From assembly GCA_030427585.1 (NCBI GenBank), contig JAUIBW010000004.1, positions 161,975 through 225,974 of the forward strand: a stretch of 64,000 nucleotides of DNA, in the 5' to 3' direction. Below, piece by piece: positions 1-10,200 of the stretch; position 1 is the stretch's first letter, and every line of letters starts with the position of its first letter. Both the position numbers and the translations under genes were made by a program. The notes under the pieces are model-generated. The model ran no database searches and had not been told where the DNA came from. It saw only the letters and a list, made by a program, of their open reading frames with translations. The stretch is from Bacteroidia bacterium. GTDB lineage: Bacteria > Bacteroidota > Bacteroidia > Flavobacteriales > Flavobacteriaceae.

Positions 1-1169
1 ATACTTTCATCAAAGGACTTAACCTGTTCTAGATGGGATGAAATTCCTAAAACATCTGAAGCTAACTGTACAGCAAGCCCTCCCGGATGACTTCTATTTA
101 GGTTTGACAACACAATAATTTGTAAGTCCTCTTCAAGAATCCATAGCGAGTAACATTCTGTACCATGTACATTTCCTCCATGCTCGACTGTGGTGTATTT
201 ACCCAAATTTGCTGCCCACCAACCCAATCCATATTTTGTTTTTCTACCATCGTGCAGGCTTTGAGACGTGAACGCGGTCTGTTTTTGTTTCTCGCTAATT
301 AATGTATTATTTTTTAAAGCGTCGTACCAAATAGTAATATCATCGATAGTAGAAATGATACCCCCATCTGCAAGTGTCCCGGGTTTTACAGCTTTTGCAT
401 GAACAATTTTATGAGGTTCTTCTTCAGCTATTTCGTACCCTTTAGACAATTGCGGGATGATTTCATAAAAATCATAGAAGCTAGATTGTTTCATGTTTAA
501 CACATCAAAAATATGCTCTTGAACATATCTTCTAAACTCCTTTTTGGAAACGTTTTCAACAATCTTGCCTAATAAAACATATCCCGAGTTCGAATACTTC
601 CAGTCGGTTCCTGGTTTAAAGTCGAGTGAAACATTATTGATTACTTTTACAATGGTATCCATAGCTACCCGATCTGTACCATGGTGATCATAAGAAGGTT
701 TCACTTCTGTGTATTCTGGAATTCCTGCCGTATGCCCTAATAATTGTCGAATTGTAATGCTATGATCATGTGATTGTTTATACTCGGGGATATACTCTTT
801 AATATCATTATCAAGAGATAGTTTTCCTTGTTCTTGTAACATCAAAATACAAACAGCAGTAAATTGCTTTGTAATAGAGGCGATACGGAATTTCATATCG
901 GTTTGGGCCTCTACCTGATGCTCTATGTTTATATTTCCGAATGCTTTTTTTAGCAATGTTTTTCCTTCTTTACGAATTAAAACAACTGCTCCAGCTCCAT
1001 CAGATGGATAATGAAGATTAATTTTCTTTTCTAATACCTGGTTTAATGTAGTTTTTTCTTTTGCTTTAGGAGTATCGGGTTTTCTATCGGTAGCACATGC
1101 GGTAACAAATAAAATCGATACTAATACAATACTAAGGGGTACAAAACTTTTTGATCGAAACAGGTTCAT
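1..1169 (-). CDS. Serine hydrolase, beta-lactamase/PBP4* family lipoprotein (3' end beyond window)
   Basis: Translating the minus strand from the ATG at 1169 gives about 389 codons open to the window edge. The N-terminus is a lipoprotein signal with lipobox FVTAC (Cys about residue 25). The catalytic SxxK motif is SITK at about residues 98-101, followed downstream by YSN and later a HGG box, the three signatures of class C beta-lactamase-related serine hydrolases (Pfam Beta-lactamase, PF00144). Members act as D-alanyl-D-alanine peptidases, esterases or peptidases rather than as resistance enzymes in most cases, and the substrate cannot be read from sequence. The lipobox predicts an envelope-anchored periplasmic protein. 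It is transcribed alone as far as visible. The C-terminal end is missing only because the window stops. Confidence 0.85.
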   Translation of the reverse strand, partial: MNLFRSKSFVPLSIVLVSILFVTACATDRKPDTPKAKEKTTLNQVLEKKINLHYPSDGAGAVVLIRKEGKTLLKKAFGNINIEHQVEAQTDMKFRIASITKQFTAVCILMLQEQGKLSLDNDIKEYIPEYKQSHDHSITIRQLLGHTAGIPEYTEVKPSYDHHGTDRVAMDTIVKVINNVSLDFKPGTDWKYSNSGYVLLGKIVENVSKKEFRRYVQEHIFDVLNMKQSSFYDFYEIIPQLSKGYEIAEEEPHKIVHAKAVKPGTLADGGIISTIDDITIWYDALKNNTLISEKQKQTAFTSQSLHDGRKTKYGLGWWAANLGKYTTVEHGGNVHGTECYSLWILEEDLQIIVLSNLNRSHPGGLAVQLASDVLGISSHLEQVKSFDES

Positions 1170-1315
1170 ATACATATATTTTGTACTTAAGACCTTCGTT
1201 TTTTACAAAGGTTACATTGAACCCATACTAAACTTTCTCGATTTGTAACCATAAGAATAGCTCACATGCCTAAATCTATGTGTAAAAGATGATACTTGCA
1301 CTTCGGCAAAGCTTT

Positions 1316-1771
1316 CTATTTAAAACTAAATCGGGATCTCATATATAATGTGGTGAATAGATTTTTTAATTTTTCATCTAAGTCAGGGAACATATACTTA
1401 TTCTGTTTTACATCATACTTAAACTGATATTCTGGTAAATCAAATTCAAAATGCTCGGATGCCCAAAATGCTATTCCGTAAAACATACCTTCAACTTGAT
1501 AGTCACAATGATTTAGTTCTATTTTATTTAGGGTTATTGTGGTTGGTGTACTAATTTTCTTTTCAATTATTAAACTTACCCAGGTAAGGCCTTCTTTTAG
1601 GAGTTCAATTTCAACATCTGTTAAATGTTTAGTATTATCTTTATATTCAAAATACAGGTTATCTGATATTTTGTCTCCCTGATCGCTATTTTTAACACTG
1701 GCCGAAATTTGCACCCAAATACCCCAACTTGTTTTTCGAATTCTATAAAGAGATGTAGATGATTTCTTCAT
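1316..1771 (-). CDS. Hypothetical protein, 151 aa
   Basis: I do not recognise this protein. It starts at an ATG at 1771, has no signal peptide or membrane segment, and is rich in charged and aromatic residues, which suggests a folded cytosolic protein. The N-terminus carries an RIRKTSWGIW stretch and the middle has FYGIAFWASEHFEFDLPEY. Codon use resembles its neighbours. It lies alone between the serine hydrolase and the Crp/Fnr-associated gene, with more than 140 bases free on each side, so it is probably its own transcription unit. It is real on length and coding character; function is unknown. Confidence 0.6.
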   Translation of the reverse strand: MKKSSTSLYRIRKTSWGIWVQISASVKNSDQGDKISDNLYFEYKDNTKHLTDVEIELLKEGLTWVSLIIEKKISTPTTITLNKIELNHCDYQVEGMFYGIAFWASEHFEFDLPEYQFKYDVKQNKYMFPDLDEKLKNLFTTLYMRSRFSFK

Positions 1772-1934
1772 ATTATTAGGTACTTATGTCTACTATTTAT
1801 GGGTATATGTCCTAACCTAGTAAAATGTTACTTCATTTGTTGAATTAATCTATACTTATATTATGATATCTGTGTAAAACAGATGCTTCGTATTTAGTCT
1901 AATACAGATTCTAACCTCATCGCATTCTTTTTCA

Positions 1935-2345
1935 TCAAAAAGTAAGTATATCAGGTGCTAGAAATTCTGTTTTTGCTTTTTCAGAATCAAAAATATCAAA
2001 GCTATAATGAGTATTGATGAGTTGCTTAAAATTGGTTTTTAACTGTGGAAATTCTGCGATAAAATCTTTAAAATTATCAGATTTTGATTGATTCATAAAA
2101 TGATGTACTGCTTTGGTTGCGACAATCGTTACTGTTTTATTGTATTTGTCTTTTACTCCTACAAATTCTACAAAATGCTGTAGCTGTATATGCATCTTTT
2201 TTTCGGCTTGTTCAATACCGTGATCATTAATCATAATCCACGCCAATCGTAAATGTGCTTCGTGGCTAAAAATTTCGGGATTAAGTGTACACTGTGTAAA
2301 TTGATTTTTAAACACTTCGTCTGTGAGTTCAAAATGCTTTTCCAT
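1935..2345 (-). CDS. Conserved small cytosolic protein beside a Crp/Fnr regulator
   Basis: A 136-residue protein without signal peptide or membrane helix. The most striking segment is SHEAHLRLAW near residues 27-36, with further His residues at HIQLQHF and AVHHF that could bind a metal or form an active site. Proteins with this look are, from memory, small uncharacterised Bacteroidota proteins found next to Crp-type regulators; I cannot assign a family name. It starts 57 bases after the stop of the Crp/Fnr gene on the same strand, so the two are probably co-transcribed. Confidence 0.6.
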   Translation of the reverse strand: MEKHFELTDEVFKNQFTQCTLNPEIFSHEAHLRLAWIMINDHGIEQAEKKMHIQLQHFVEFVGVKDKYNKTVTIVATKAVHHFMNQSKSDNFKDFIAEFPQLKTNFKQLINTHYSFDIFDSEKAKTEFLAPDILTF

Positions 2346-2402
2346 ACTGTTTCTCTTTTATATCATTTCTTGATACAAAGGAATGAATATGGTATTTTTT
2401 TC

Positions 2403-2936
2403 TCATTTACATTTGTCGATAAATTGTTTTCGTGCTCTGCTTAATTGTGTTGGAGTAATACCTAAGTAGTTTGCAATGTAATAATGTGGAATTCGATTAA
2501 TTACACTAGGGTATTCTTTTAAAAAGAGTGTATACTTTTCTACAGAGTTCAAGTTTAACAACGACACTAATCTTGATTGTAACTGTTTATTCAATTTTTG
2601 GAATGCGTTTGTCACTATTTCGGTAATATTTTTGTCTTTATTAACCCACGACATCACTTCTGAATAATTTGCTACAGAAATTTCGCATTTCTCTAAAGCT
2701 TGAACAGACATGACTACATTTGTTTTGGGGATGTAACTACCAATAATCATATCCCCTTCCTGGTAAAAATGAGTCGTAATTTCATTGCCGTCATTATCAT
2801 GTACAAACCCTCTCATCACTCCTTTAACTAACATACCAATTTCTATGCAAGGTTTACCATATTGAAGAAAAAAATCATCTTTCTCTAATGATATCGTCTT
2901 GTGTATCGAATCGCTAATTGTTTTGTTTTGAGACAT
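2403..2936 (-). CDS. Crp/Fnr family transcriptional regulator
   Basis: 177 residues. The N-terminal two thirds form a cyclic-nucleotide-binding-type beta barrel, recognisable from the segment around GKPCIEIGMLVKGVMRGF and the NEITTHFYQEGDMI stretch typical of Bacteroidota Crp-like proteins. The C-terminus has the winged helix-turn-helix segment IANYLGITPTQLSRARK, the common DNA-reading helix of this subfamily. No Cys cluster is visible for an Fe-S centre, so it is unlikely to be a true oxygen-sensing Fnr. The ligand is unknown; many Bacteroidota members do not bind cAMP. The 136-residue gene follows on the same strand. Confidence 0.85.
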   Translation of the reverse strand: MSQNKTISDSIHKTISLEKDDFFLQYGKPCIEIGMLVKGVMRGFVHDNDGNEITTHFYQEGDMIIGSYIPKTNVVMSVQALEKCEISVANYSEVMSWVNKDKNITEIVTNAFQKLNKQLQSRLVSLLNLNSVEKYTLFLKEYPSVINRIPHYYIANYLGITPTQLSRARKQFIDKCK

Positions 2937-2999
2937 TTTGATTTTTAATTACTAGCAGCGTTCTGTGTATAGTGATAAGCTATATTATGTATATGTTTT

Positions 3000-3269
3000 C
3001 TATATTCCTTTTTCTTGTGTTGCCCATAATATTATATCACGAAAGTCAATTTTTGCCCTTTTCGTTAACTCAATAACTTCACTTACATCTCCTTTTGCTA
3101 ATTTCAAAATTGATAATCGTGTGTTTTCCAGATTATACTGGGATTCAGCCATTACATGTTTTAATTCTATTGAAGAAAGTTCATCGATCACCCGATCTTT
3201 TTGTTCTTCACAAAAGTCAAGGTTTATACGGTCTAATATCTTTTTATCCATTTGTTTGATTACGGCCAT
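3000..3269 (-). CDS. Small conserved hypothetical protein, 89 aa
   Basis: A short helical, charged protein starting at the ATG at 3269, two bases after the stop of the truncated DUF1801 gene. Its C-terminal half (LKLAKGDVSEVIELTKRAKIDFRDIILWA) resembles small uncharacterised Bacteroidota proteins of about 90 residues that end in a KxDxRDI segment. No signal peptide, membrane segment or catalytic motif is evident. Its start is practically joined to the broken upstream frame, so expression probably depends on transcription through that remnant. Confidence 0.55.
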   Translation of the reverse strand: MAVIKQMDKKILDRINLDFCEEQKDRVIDELSSIELKHVMAESQYNLENTRLSILKLAKGDVSEVIELTKRAKIDFRDIILWATQEKGI

Positions 3270-3271
3270 TG

Positions 3272-3460
3272 TTATGTGTTCTTTTTATTATCGCCCCATA
3301 AATAACAGAAAATCTGATTTTTATACATAAAACAAGGTAAGCGATAATACCATCTCGACTCAAATTCTGAATTATAATCGGTTATTATAGCTTTTAGCCC
3401 CAAAAGACAACTTTTAATCGGTTCTTCTTTATCAAAATAAAAACTGTCTATAGCCCTCAT
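3272..3460 (-). pseudogene. Truncated DUF1801 (YdhG-like) protein
   Basis: The 62 residues match the N-terminal half of DUF1801 proteins as I remember them: a start like FYFDKEEPIKSCLLGLKAII, then RLPCFMYKNQIFCYLW. Complete members are roughly 110-120 residues and continue with a PYIGFVEGK-like strand and a helical end; here the frame stops at KKNT just after the FCYLW strand. No alternative frame downstream restores the missing half, since the next gene begins two bases later. It looks like a deletion remnant, although a short functional form cannot be excluded. Confidence 0.5.
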
Positions 3461-3493
3461 ACAAATTGTTAATAGAATATAAATGTATTAAAA

Positions 3494-3520
3494 AAGCGCA
3501 AACTTTTATGATTTGCGCTT
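3494..3520 (-). terminator. Rho-independent terminator after the VOC gene
   Basis: A perfect 9-bp stem (AAGCGCAAA at 3494-3502 and TTTGCGCTT at 3512-3520) with a 9-base loop. On the minus strand the stem runs into a T-rich tail, so it ends the PEBP-VOC transcript arriving from higher coordinates. Confidence 0.8.
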
Positions 3521-3554
3521 CATCAACTATTTTATATGTGAATGGTAGTGATTT

Positions 3555-3937
3555 TTATTTGTAATTACTTAATTCTATTAAATTCTGATCAGGGTCCCTT
3601 ATATAAATCGAACGTATTTTGCCTATGGCTCCCGTTCTATGTACTATCCCGGTAACGATATCAATCCCTTTATTTTCTAATTCGATCTTGACTGACTCGA
3701 TTTCTGTAGATACACGATAAAGCACAAATCTTCTGATCCACAAGTTGGTTTGTTGGCTTTTGGTTCAAATTCTCTTCCCTTTTGGTGTAAATTTATCTTT
3801 TGGTTTCCGAAAGTGAGAGCGCTTCTATTTTCGCCAAAAACCGTAGCGTCCATTCCTAAAACAGTAGTATAAAACCGAATTGTTTTTTCTATATCGTTTA
3901 CTGTACTGACTATATGATCAATACGCTTAATTTTCAT
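3555..3937 (-). pseudogene. VOC family (glyoxalase-like) protein, frameshifted
   Basis: The N-terminal 70-odd residues (start at 3937) read as a typical vicinal-oxygen-chelate protein: IKRIDHIVSTVNDIEKTIRF, then VLGMDATVF and a CGSEDLCFIV strand. The frame is then lost, and the expected second half (STEIESVKIELENKGI, then YIRDPDQNLIEL to the stop at 3555) continues in another frame. The switch lies at about 3712-3730 and fits loss of one base. With the base restored the protein is about 127 residues, normal for a single VOC unit. Family members use a divalent metal and act as lyases, dioxygenases or antibiotic-binding proteins. It starts 5 bases after the PEBP gene, so both were one operon. 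Confidence 0.75.
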
Positions 3938-3942
3938 CCTTT

Positions 3943-4500
3943 CTACTTTTTGGATCTTTGATAGTACATCACTATACTGGCTTTGGCTATAGTATTATTC
4001 CAAAGATAATATCCAACGACTGCAGGATTAGAGTTTTCGTTAAGCCCTAATTTATCTGTTTTTAAGGCATGAACGGTAATAATATATTGATGTATCCCAT
4101 GTCCTTCGGGAGGGCAAGGTCCTCCATATCCACCTACTCCGAAATCTGTAATACTTTGTATTGCTCCTTTTGGAGTTAAATTTGATTTTATATCTCCGGC
4201 ATTCGATACTAATTCCTTTATATTCTCGGGGATATCAAATACAACCCAATGCCACCATCCACTGCCTGTTGGTGCATCTGGATCATACATTGTTATTGCA
4301 AAACTTTTTGTTCCTTTTGGTGCATTCTTCCACGAGAGTTGCGGAGATTCATTATTTCCTGTGCAACCAAATCCATTAAATTCTTCATTAACAGTAGCTT
4401 CTCCGCCTATAGAAGTACTTGTTAATGTAAACGTCTTTTGCGCAAATGAAGATGTTGATATGGTAAGCAATATGCCTAAAATAAAAATTGATTTTTTCAT
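3943..4500 (-). CDS. YbhB/YbcL family Raf-kinase-inhibitor-like (PEBP) protein, exported
   Basis: 185 residues with a clear N-terminal signal peptide ending near SFAQ (about residue 20). The PEBP fold signatures are present: the YDPDAP box, followed by GSGWWHWVVFDIP, and the downstream GGPCPPEGHGIHQY segment that forms the rest of the anion-binding pocket. Bacterial PEBP proteins bind small phosphorylated or hydrophobic ligands; no enzymatic role is established. The signal peptide predicts a periplasmic location. It is the first gene of a two-gene unit with the broken VOC gene. Confidence 0.85.
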   Translation of the reverse strand: MKKSIFILGILLTISTSSFAQKTFTLTSTSIGGEATVNEEFNGFGCTGNNESPQLSWKNAPKGTKSFAITMYDPDAPTGSGWWHWVVFDIPENIKELVSNAGDIKSNLTPKGAIQSITDFGVGGYGGPCPPEGHGIHQYIITVHALKTDKLGLNENSNPAVVGYYLWNNTIAKASIVMYYQRSKK

Positions 4501-4589
4501 AGTGATTTATATTTAATTATACATACAAAATTATGAGTTAAAGAGGAGAACCTTATGTTTATTTTAGGTCAAAAAGTAGTGCCAAAAGT

Positions 4590-5429
4590 TCAATTTAATT
4601 GATACTGCTTTGGAGTAACACCAAATTTTGCTTTAAATGCATGTATAAAATTAGAAAGGTTCTCATAACCAATCTCCTGATAGATTTCTGATGGTCGCTT
4701 AGCATTATTTTTTAACATAAAAGCCGAGTGTTCTAATCTCTTATCTAAAAACCATTTACTAGGTGATTCCTGAAAATGTTTTTCAAACTCTCGTTTAAAC
4801 GTGGATAAACTCATATTTGATAAAAAGGCTAACTCCTTTAATGTCATTTTTCTTAGTTTATTATTTTCAACCACACTAAGAAAATTTTGAAGTGAATTGC
4901 TTTGATGAGTTATCATCGAATTTATAAAATCTATCCCATTGGTTTCTACCAAATAGATCATAATCTCTTCAAATTTTGCCCGTATCATTTTTCTTTGAAT
5001 ACTTGGTGACAATCTAGAGATATCAACTAAACTATTTACGTAGCTTTTTATAAATTGATCATATTGAAATGAATATGCAGATTGTGGCACACTACTATTA
5101 GACGTTCTGATATTGAATTTCTGAGCAAATTGTAGTATTTCTTTATTCGAGAAAAACAATAATACACTTTTATAATTTTGATGTATCGGCGAGAGTTTTT
5201 CTGTCATTAAACAATGCCCTGATTTCATTAATAGAAAGCTAGAACTCTCGATTAAAAAAGATGAATTATTTGTAAAAACTTCCTTTTGGCCATCAATTAA
5301 AAAGCTAAAGACATTTTTTGTGAGTTTGATTTGTTGTTTATCATGTTCTCTAGTGGATTGATAATAGTATAGGTTAGTAAATTCATGTTCATCACGAATT
5401 AATTCAATAGGAAGTGTGAATGTTTTCAT
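4590..5429 (-). CDS. AraC family transcriptional regulator
   Basis: 279 residues. The C-terminal approximately 100 residues hold the two helix-turn-helix motifs of AraC/XylS proteins: LKELAFLSNMSLSTFKREF, then the second motif around EIGYENLSNFIHAFKAKFG, ending with the usual GVTPKQYQ. The N-terminal domain has a cupin-like beta-rich character (ExsA-type) and would sense a ligand or a protein partner, not identifiable here. It lies 89 bases upstream of the PEBP gene on the same strand, so the PEBP-VOC pair is a plausible but unproven target. Confidence 0.85.
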   Translation of the reverse strand: MKTFTLPIELIRDEHEFTNLYYYQSTREHDKQQIKLTKNVFSFLIDGQKEVFTNNSSFLIESSSFLLMKSGHCLMTEKLSPIHQNYKSVLLFFSNKEILQFAQKFNIRTSNSSVPQSAYSFQYDQFIKSYVNSLVDISRLSPSIQRKMIRAKFEEIMIYLVETNGIDFINSMITHQSNSLQNFLSVVENNKLRKMTLKELAFLSNMSLSTFKREFEKHFQESPSKWFLDKRLEHSAFMLKNNAKRPSEIYQEIGYENLSNFIHAFKAKFGVTPKQYQLN

Positions 5430-5552
5430 AGGAGTCCTTAATTTAAGAAATTCCTTTTTTCTGGGCGGTACTTTTTCTATTTTTTGTCAGAAACGTTCTA
5501 ATATAACGAATCATTATTATAACAGAATACGCATATAATGTCTACTCATTTT

Positions 5553-5893
5553 TTAATCCCATATAGAATTTCCTTTACGTAGTTTGCATATTGTATTATT
5601 ATCTACAAATTTTAGAGAAGAACTATTTATGATTTCAAAAATGATGTCATTTTGAAATTCTAATATATTTGATGATGAGTATAGTATTATTTTATTATTC
5701 TCGATTTTATAATTTGCAGAATGTTTTATGTCGGTAAACAATATTTCGACATTTTCATTATCGATAAAACTTAATTCCTGATGGCAGTTTATAAAAAATT
5801 GGGATCAGGTTGTGCATCTATGCATTCTTGTTCGGTTTCAAAAAAAAGAAAAGGTTACAAAAACTGTAATTTTGTTTTAATAGTAGAAACCAT
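5553..5893 (-). pseudogene. Decayed small secreted-type protein
   Basis: Reading from an ATG at 5893 gives a short hydrophobic start, an in-frame TAA at 5857-5855, and then FFETEQECIDAQPDPNF. The continuation FINCHQELSFIDNENVEIL lies in a second frame that runs to the stop at 5553. The join is in a run of six T (minus strand, 5793-5798); one extra T would fuse the frames into a protein of roughly 110 residues. The Cys-containing ECxDAQPDPxFFINC pattern looks like a small Bacteroidota lipocalin-like exported family, from memory. Two separate lesions support a dead gene, though the homopolymer shift could be a sequencing error. Confidence 0.55.
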
Positions 5894-5917
5894 CAAACCT
5901 TCTTATTGATCTAAAAG

Positions 5918-5947
5918 CAAAAAGCCACCTATATAGGCAGCTTTTTG
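5918..5947 (-). terminator. Rho-independent terminator for the GlsB-like gene
   Basis: A nearly perfect palindrome: CAAAAAGC at 5918-5925, an internal CCTATATAGG, and GCTTTTTG at 5940-5947. On the minus strand it is followed by a T-rich tail. It sits about 80 bases downstream of the stop codon at 6027. Confidence 0.75.
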
Positions 5948-6026
5948 TATGATCATAAGTATCAAAATTTATCTTATCTTTTCTCATATCGATTATACAC
6001 CCATATGATTAAAGTAGATGTATTGA

Positions 6027-6275
6027 TTATCGTTTTTTAAATATTAGATTAAGCAAGAATAGAATAATTATTGCTCCGATAGCCCCAGTAAGTATTGCAC
6101 CTATCCAGCCGGTGCCCAGGTGAATTCCAAATTTTCCCAAAAGCCAGTATCCTACATAACTCCCGACGATTCCAACTATAATATTTCCGATTAGACCTAA
6201 ACCACCACCTTTGTAAATGGTACCTCCAAGCCAACCTGCTACTGCTCCAATAATAATGGTTACAATTATTTCCAT
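6027..6275 (-). CDS. GlsB/YeaQ/YmgE family stress-response membrane protein
   Basis: 82 residues made of three hydrophobic helices with the glycine-rich pattern of the transglycosylase-associated family (Transgly_assoc): GAVAGWLGGTIYKGGGLGLIGN, then IVGIVGSYVGYWLL, and a last segment ending FLLNLIFKKR. These small inner-membrane proteins are commonly induced by general or osmotic stress; their biochemical role is unknown. It is monocistronic, with its own terminator at 5918-5947. Confidence 0.9.
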   Translation of the reverse strand: MEIIVTIIIGAVAGWLGGTIYKGGGLGLIGNIIVGIVGSYVGYWLLGKFGIHLGTGWIGAILTGAIGAIIILFLLNLIFKKR

Positions 6276-6447
6276 ATTGTTAGTTTTAAATTATTAATAA
6301 AGTGTTAATATATTAAAAAAATACGAACTTATAAGATGCGGTTAACATTTATATAAGACTAAGTAGCTAATCTTTCTCATTTTACGTACTCTACTTGCAG
6401 TGTTAATTTTATGTCTAGATTGCCAATAGTTCGCAAACAAAAAGCTA

Positions 6448-7026
6448 TTAACATTTATTTAACTTTTTAACTGATTTTTTCATATCAAAAGCAAGCCCAA
6501 TATAAGTATTGTTATTAAATTCGAATTCGTCTATTATTGTCCAGCCTAATTTCTTAGTATGTGCTTTTTCAGAAATAACATTTACTTTATTTATAAATGT
6601 TATACTAATTGGATACTTTTTCACAAATTCGACTCTCATTTCTTCAAAAATCAAATATAGTAATCCTTTACCGCGATACTCTTTATCAATACAAACTGGC
6701 CCGTATTGAAAGCTATTTTCTGTTGAAATTTGACAGCCATTAAATGATAATTTCGGGAAACGAGAGATCATTACATTAAAAATCTCCCATTGCTCAAAAT
6801 ATTTCCAATTTCCTGCAAAAGCGTATGCTACAATCACATTCTCATCATTTTCTGCAATAAAAATTCCGTTTTGTTTTATGATTTCTTCAATTTGATTAGT
6901 GGTAAAAGGAGTGGTTACAAAACCTGCTTCTCGTTCTTTTTCGTTTAAATTGCTAAACAGGTTCTGTTCCTGAAGGGAAAGTATTCCCTGGATATCAGTT
7001 GCTCTTCCTATACGTGTTCTCACCAT
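6448..7026 (-). CDS. GNAT family N-acetyltransferase
   Basis: 192 residues. The N-terminus IGRATDIQGILSLQEQNL is the usual first strand and helix of GNAT enzymes. The acetyl-CoA binding motif A is seen as YGPVCIDKEYRGKGLLYLI, including the R-G-K-G-L pyrophosphate loop. The fold fits transfer of an acetyl group from acetyl-CoA to an amine; the acceptor is unknown. No operon partner is apparent. The C-terminal KKSVKKLNKC is an ordinary basic tail. Confidence 0.85.
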   Translation of the reverse strand: MVRTRIGRATDIQGILSLQEQNLFSNLNEKEREAGFVTTPFTTNQIEEIIKQNGIFIAENDENVIVAYAFAGNWKYFEQWEIFNVMISRFPKLSFNGCQISTENSFQYGPVCIDKEYRGKGLLYLIFEEMRVEFVKKYPISITFINKVNVISEKAHTKKLGWTIIDEFEFNNNTYIGLAFDMKKSVKKLNKC

Positions 7027-7217
7027 TTCTATATTATTTTAGTAAAGAATACTACATCATTATTTAGACACATTTACTTTGGTAAGTATATTTGTTTTCC
7101 AGATAACTAAGGTAGGTAATCTTTGATATCTGTGAAATAAAATGAATCTAGATTTGTATGCTAAATTGATCTATCAAATTTCGAGAGTATGGTAACTGTT
7201 TGATATGATATTAAAGT

Positions 7218-10200
7218 TTAAAAATCTATTGGTAATAATTTTAACCCTGTATTTTTACATTGCATGAGGATATATTTTTTGTCACCGATCATGATACGTT
7301 CTGCAGCTTTTATTTCTAGCCCGTGTAGTGCAGGTAATGTTGCAGAAAAACTTAGAGTGTTTCCCGTATTTTTATATAGTAAATATCCTTTATTAGCATC
7401 GTAGCGTATCGTTTCTACTTCGGCTTCATATAAAGAACCTATACCAAAAATATCATTTATTCCATCCTTATTAAAATCTTCGATAACAAAATCTGTAGTT
7501 GGACCAAACTGAGCTTGTACAGGCAATGGTGTTATATTAAAATCACCTTGCCCATCATTGATCAGGATAACGGTGTTAAACTCCTTAGCCATATAATGAG
7601 TTGCTTCTTTCAAGTCCTGATCCCCATAAATATCAGACAGTGATGCGTTTGCAAACTCCTTATAGGTTTTAAACTTATTATTTAACATAGGTAATTGCTC
7701 AGAAGAGCACTGTTTCCCTCTCACAGGTAATAGTAATCCTGTTTTGGATTCTTTACTTAATATAATATCCAGGCTTTGGTTTTGATCAAAATCTTTGGTG
7801 TAAATGTGCAGAGGTTTGTCTTTTGTAGGATGAAACTTAGTATTCTGCCCCATATTTCCTATCAAATAATCTATATCTCCGTCACTATCAATATCTGTGG
7901 GTTGTATTGTAAAATACCAGCCAGAAGTATGTTGTAATGCATCTATATCTTTTTTAATCAATATTCCTTTATCATTATCAAAAATGGTAATTGGCATCCA
8001 CTCTCCTATTACCAAAAGATCTTCATCCCCATCCTTATCATAGTCAGAAAAAACAGCGCCATTTACCATGTTTAGTTGTTCTTGTCCTTTGATCATTTTA
8101 TGGGTTACCTTCACAAAATTTCCACTATCATTTCTTAATACATATGAAGGTGATGACATTGGATATTTACCAGGGACTACTCCTCCACCAATAAAAAGAT
8201 CGAGATCACCATCCTGATCAACATCAGATACCGCTACGGCAGAAGATATCGATTTGATTTTAGGAAATGTAGTATCTCTGATAAAATTACCTTTTCCATC
8301 ATTTGTATATACTCTATCGATAAGCCAATCACTATTTTCCTGGTCTTCATAACTTCCGCTTGCTACGAATAAATCCTGATCACCATCATTATCTATATCA
8401 AAAAATAATGCCTGGTTGTCTTCATATTCTTTATCATTCTGAAAAACAGGAACACTAGAAGCTCTAAAAGTTCTATCTTCTTGCTGAATATACATAGCAG
8501 CAGGAGCTCCTTTGGCATTTCCTACGAAGAAATCCTCTTTTCCATCGTTATTTACATCACCAACAGTAAGGGCTCTCCCTTTTTCACTTTGTTTTTGTGG
8601 TAATAATAGCTGAAGTTTGTAATCATCAAAATTGCGCTCGGTATTCTTATACTGAATTCCAAATTGAGAAGCATCAATAACAGCTGGAACATGAGCAGGT
8701 TGTTTTTTAGACTTCACTAAAGCTAACGCCGTATCTTTTTGATTGATCTCGAGTAATTGGTTGCCTTTTATATTTTTAAGTGTAGTAGATGATGCTCCTT
8801 GAGGCCATTGTACTTGTATACTATCTATTATAGTTACATCTCCTAATCCAAAATGTATTCGTTGGCTTACAGAAGATTGAAATCCCCTAACAGGATAGTG
8901 TATTTTTGATTGTTGCTGGTCTTTGGTATAGATATTAACTTTTGCACCTATACCATTGGGATTCTTAGCACTACCAGAAAGCATTACCGATATATAGTTA
9001 TTTTGCTGATTATTTTTATAGATACTGGCAGTTTCCATCTGATTGTTAAGGATGAGATCGAGATCTCCGTCATTATCAAGATCAGCATAGGCAACTCCGT
9101 TAGAATTTACTTTTTCCTGTAGTCCCCATTCTTTGGTAACGGGTAAAAACGTTAAATCCTTATTATTAAGAAACATTTTGTTACTCAATTTGGTAGAAGG
9201 CATCATACCAATTGCTTCTTCTAATGTTACTTTTTTTCGATTACGGATATTAGTCTTCATCTTGTTTCTAAAATCCTGATTAGACAAATCATGATAGATG
9301 CCATTAGTCACAAAAAGGTCATTAAATCCATCATTGTCAAAATCTGCCAATACAGGGGCCCAGCTCCAATCTGTATTCGAAATCCCTGATAATTGCCCTA
9401 TTTCGCTATACACTCCATTACCCAGATTGAGTTGTAATGCATTAGACATATATTGATGATGATACCCTGACTTAACCAATTCGTTGAAATTTTCAGTACT
9501 CATCGATGCCATATTTTCTTTACTTCTTTTATGATCATCAGACAGCATATCTAAAACCACCAGATCGGGTTTTAGATCATTATTAATATCGGCAAAATCA
9601 GATCCCATACTATTTGCAGTGATATGATCAAACGTACTAAGAATAGTATTGGTAAATGTGCCATCGTGATTATTGATATAAAGAAAATCAGATTCTAAAA
9701 AATCATTAGCTACATAAATATCTGGCCAATCATCTTCATTAAAATCACCAATAGATGCACTAAGTCCCCAAGCTTTATTTAATAATCCTGATTTTTGAGT
9801 AATATCTGTAAATTTTCCATTATTGTTTTCAAATAACTGATCGCTACTTTCGGGATGATAGCTAAACTGAATTCTAGGGTCTATTGTAACATTGTTGTTA
9901 AAATCTGGCCTATGATTTAACAAGTATACATCCAAATCTCCATCTTTATCAAAATCTAAATAATATGCCTGAGTCGAAAAAGCACTGGAAGCCAAACCAT
10001 ATTGATCGGCCTGCTCTATAAAAGTTCCATTCTTTTGGTTAATATAAAGTTTGTTCTTTCTCTTTTCTTTATGCTGCAATGCACCCGATTTACATACATA
10101 AATATCTAGCCATCCATCGGCATTAATATCTACCATAGAAACCCCGGTAGACCAACCTTCCTGATCTGTAACTCCTGCATTCTTTGTAATATCATCAAAG

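Noticed and set aside
1209..1248. GGTTAC ... GTAACC inverted repeat upstream of the serine hydrolase as a Crp/Fnr site
   Set aside because: The arms are 28 bases apart, too far for a standard dimeric operator; probably chance.
2965..3330. Plus-strand open frame of 121 codons over the small hypothetical and DUF1801 genes
   Set aside because: Composition is Ser/Phe/Ile-rich as expected of an antisense shadow, and the minus-strand frames match recognisable families.
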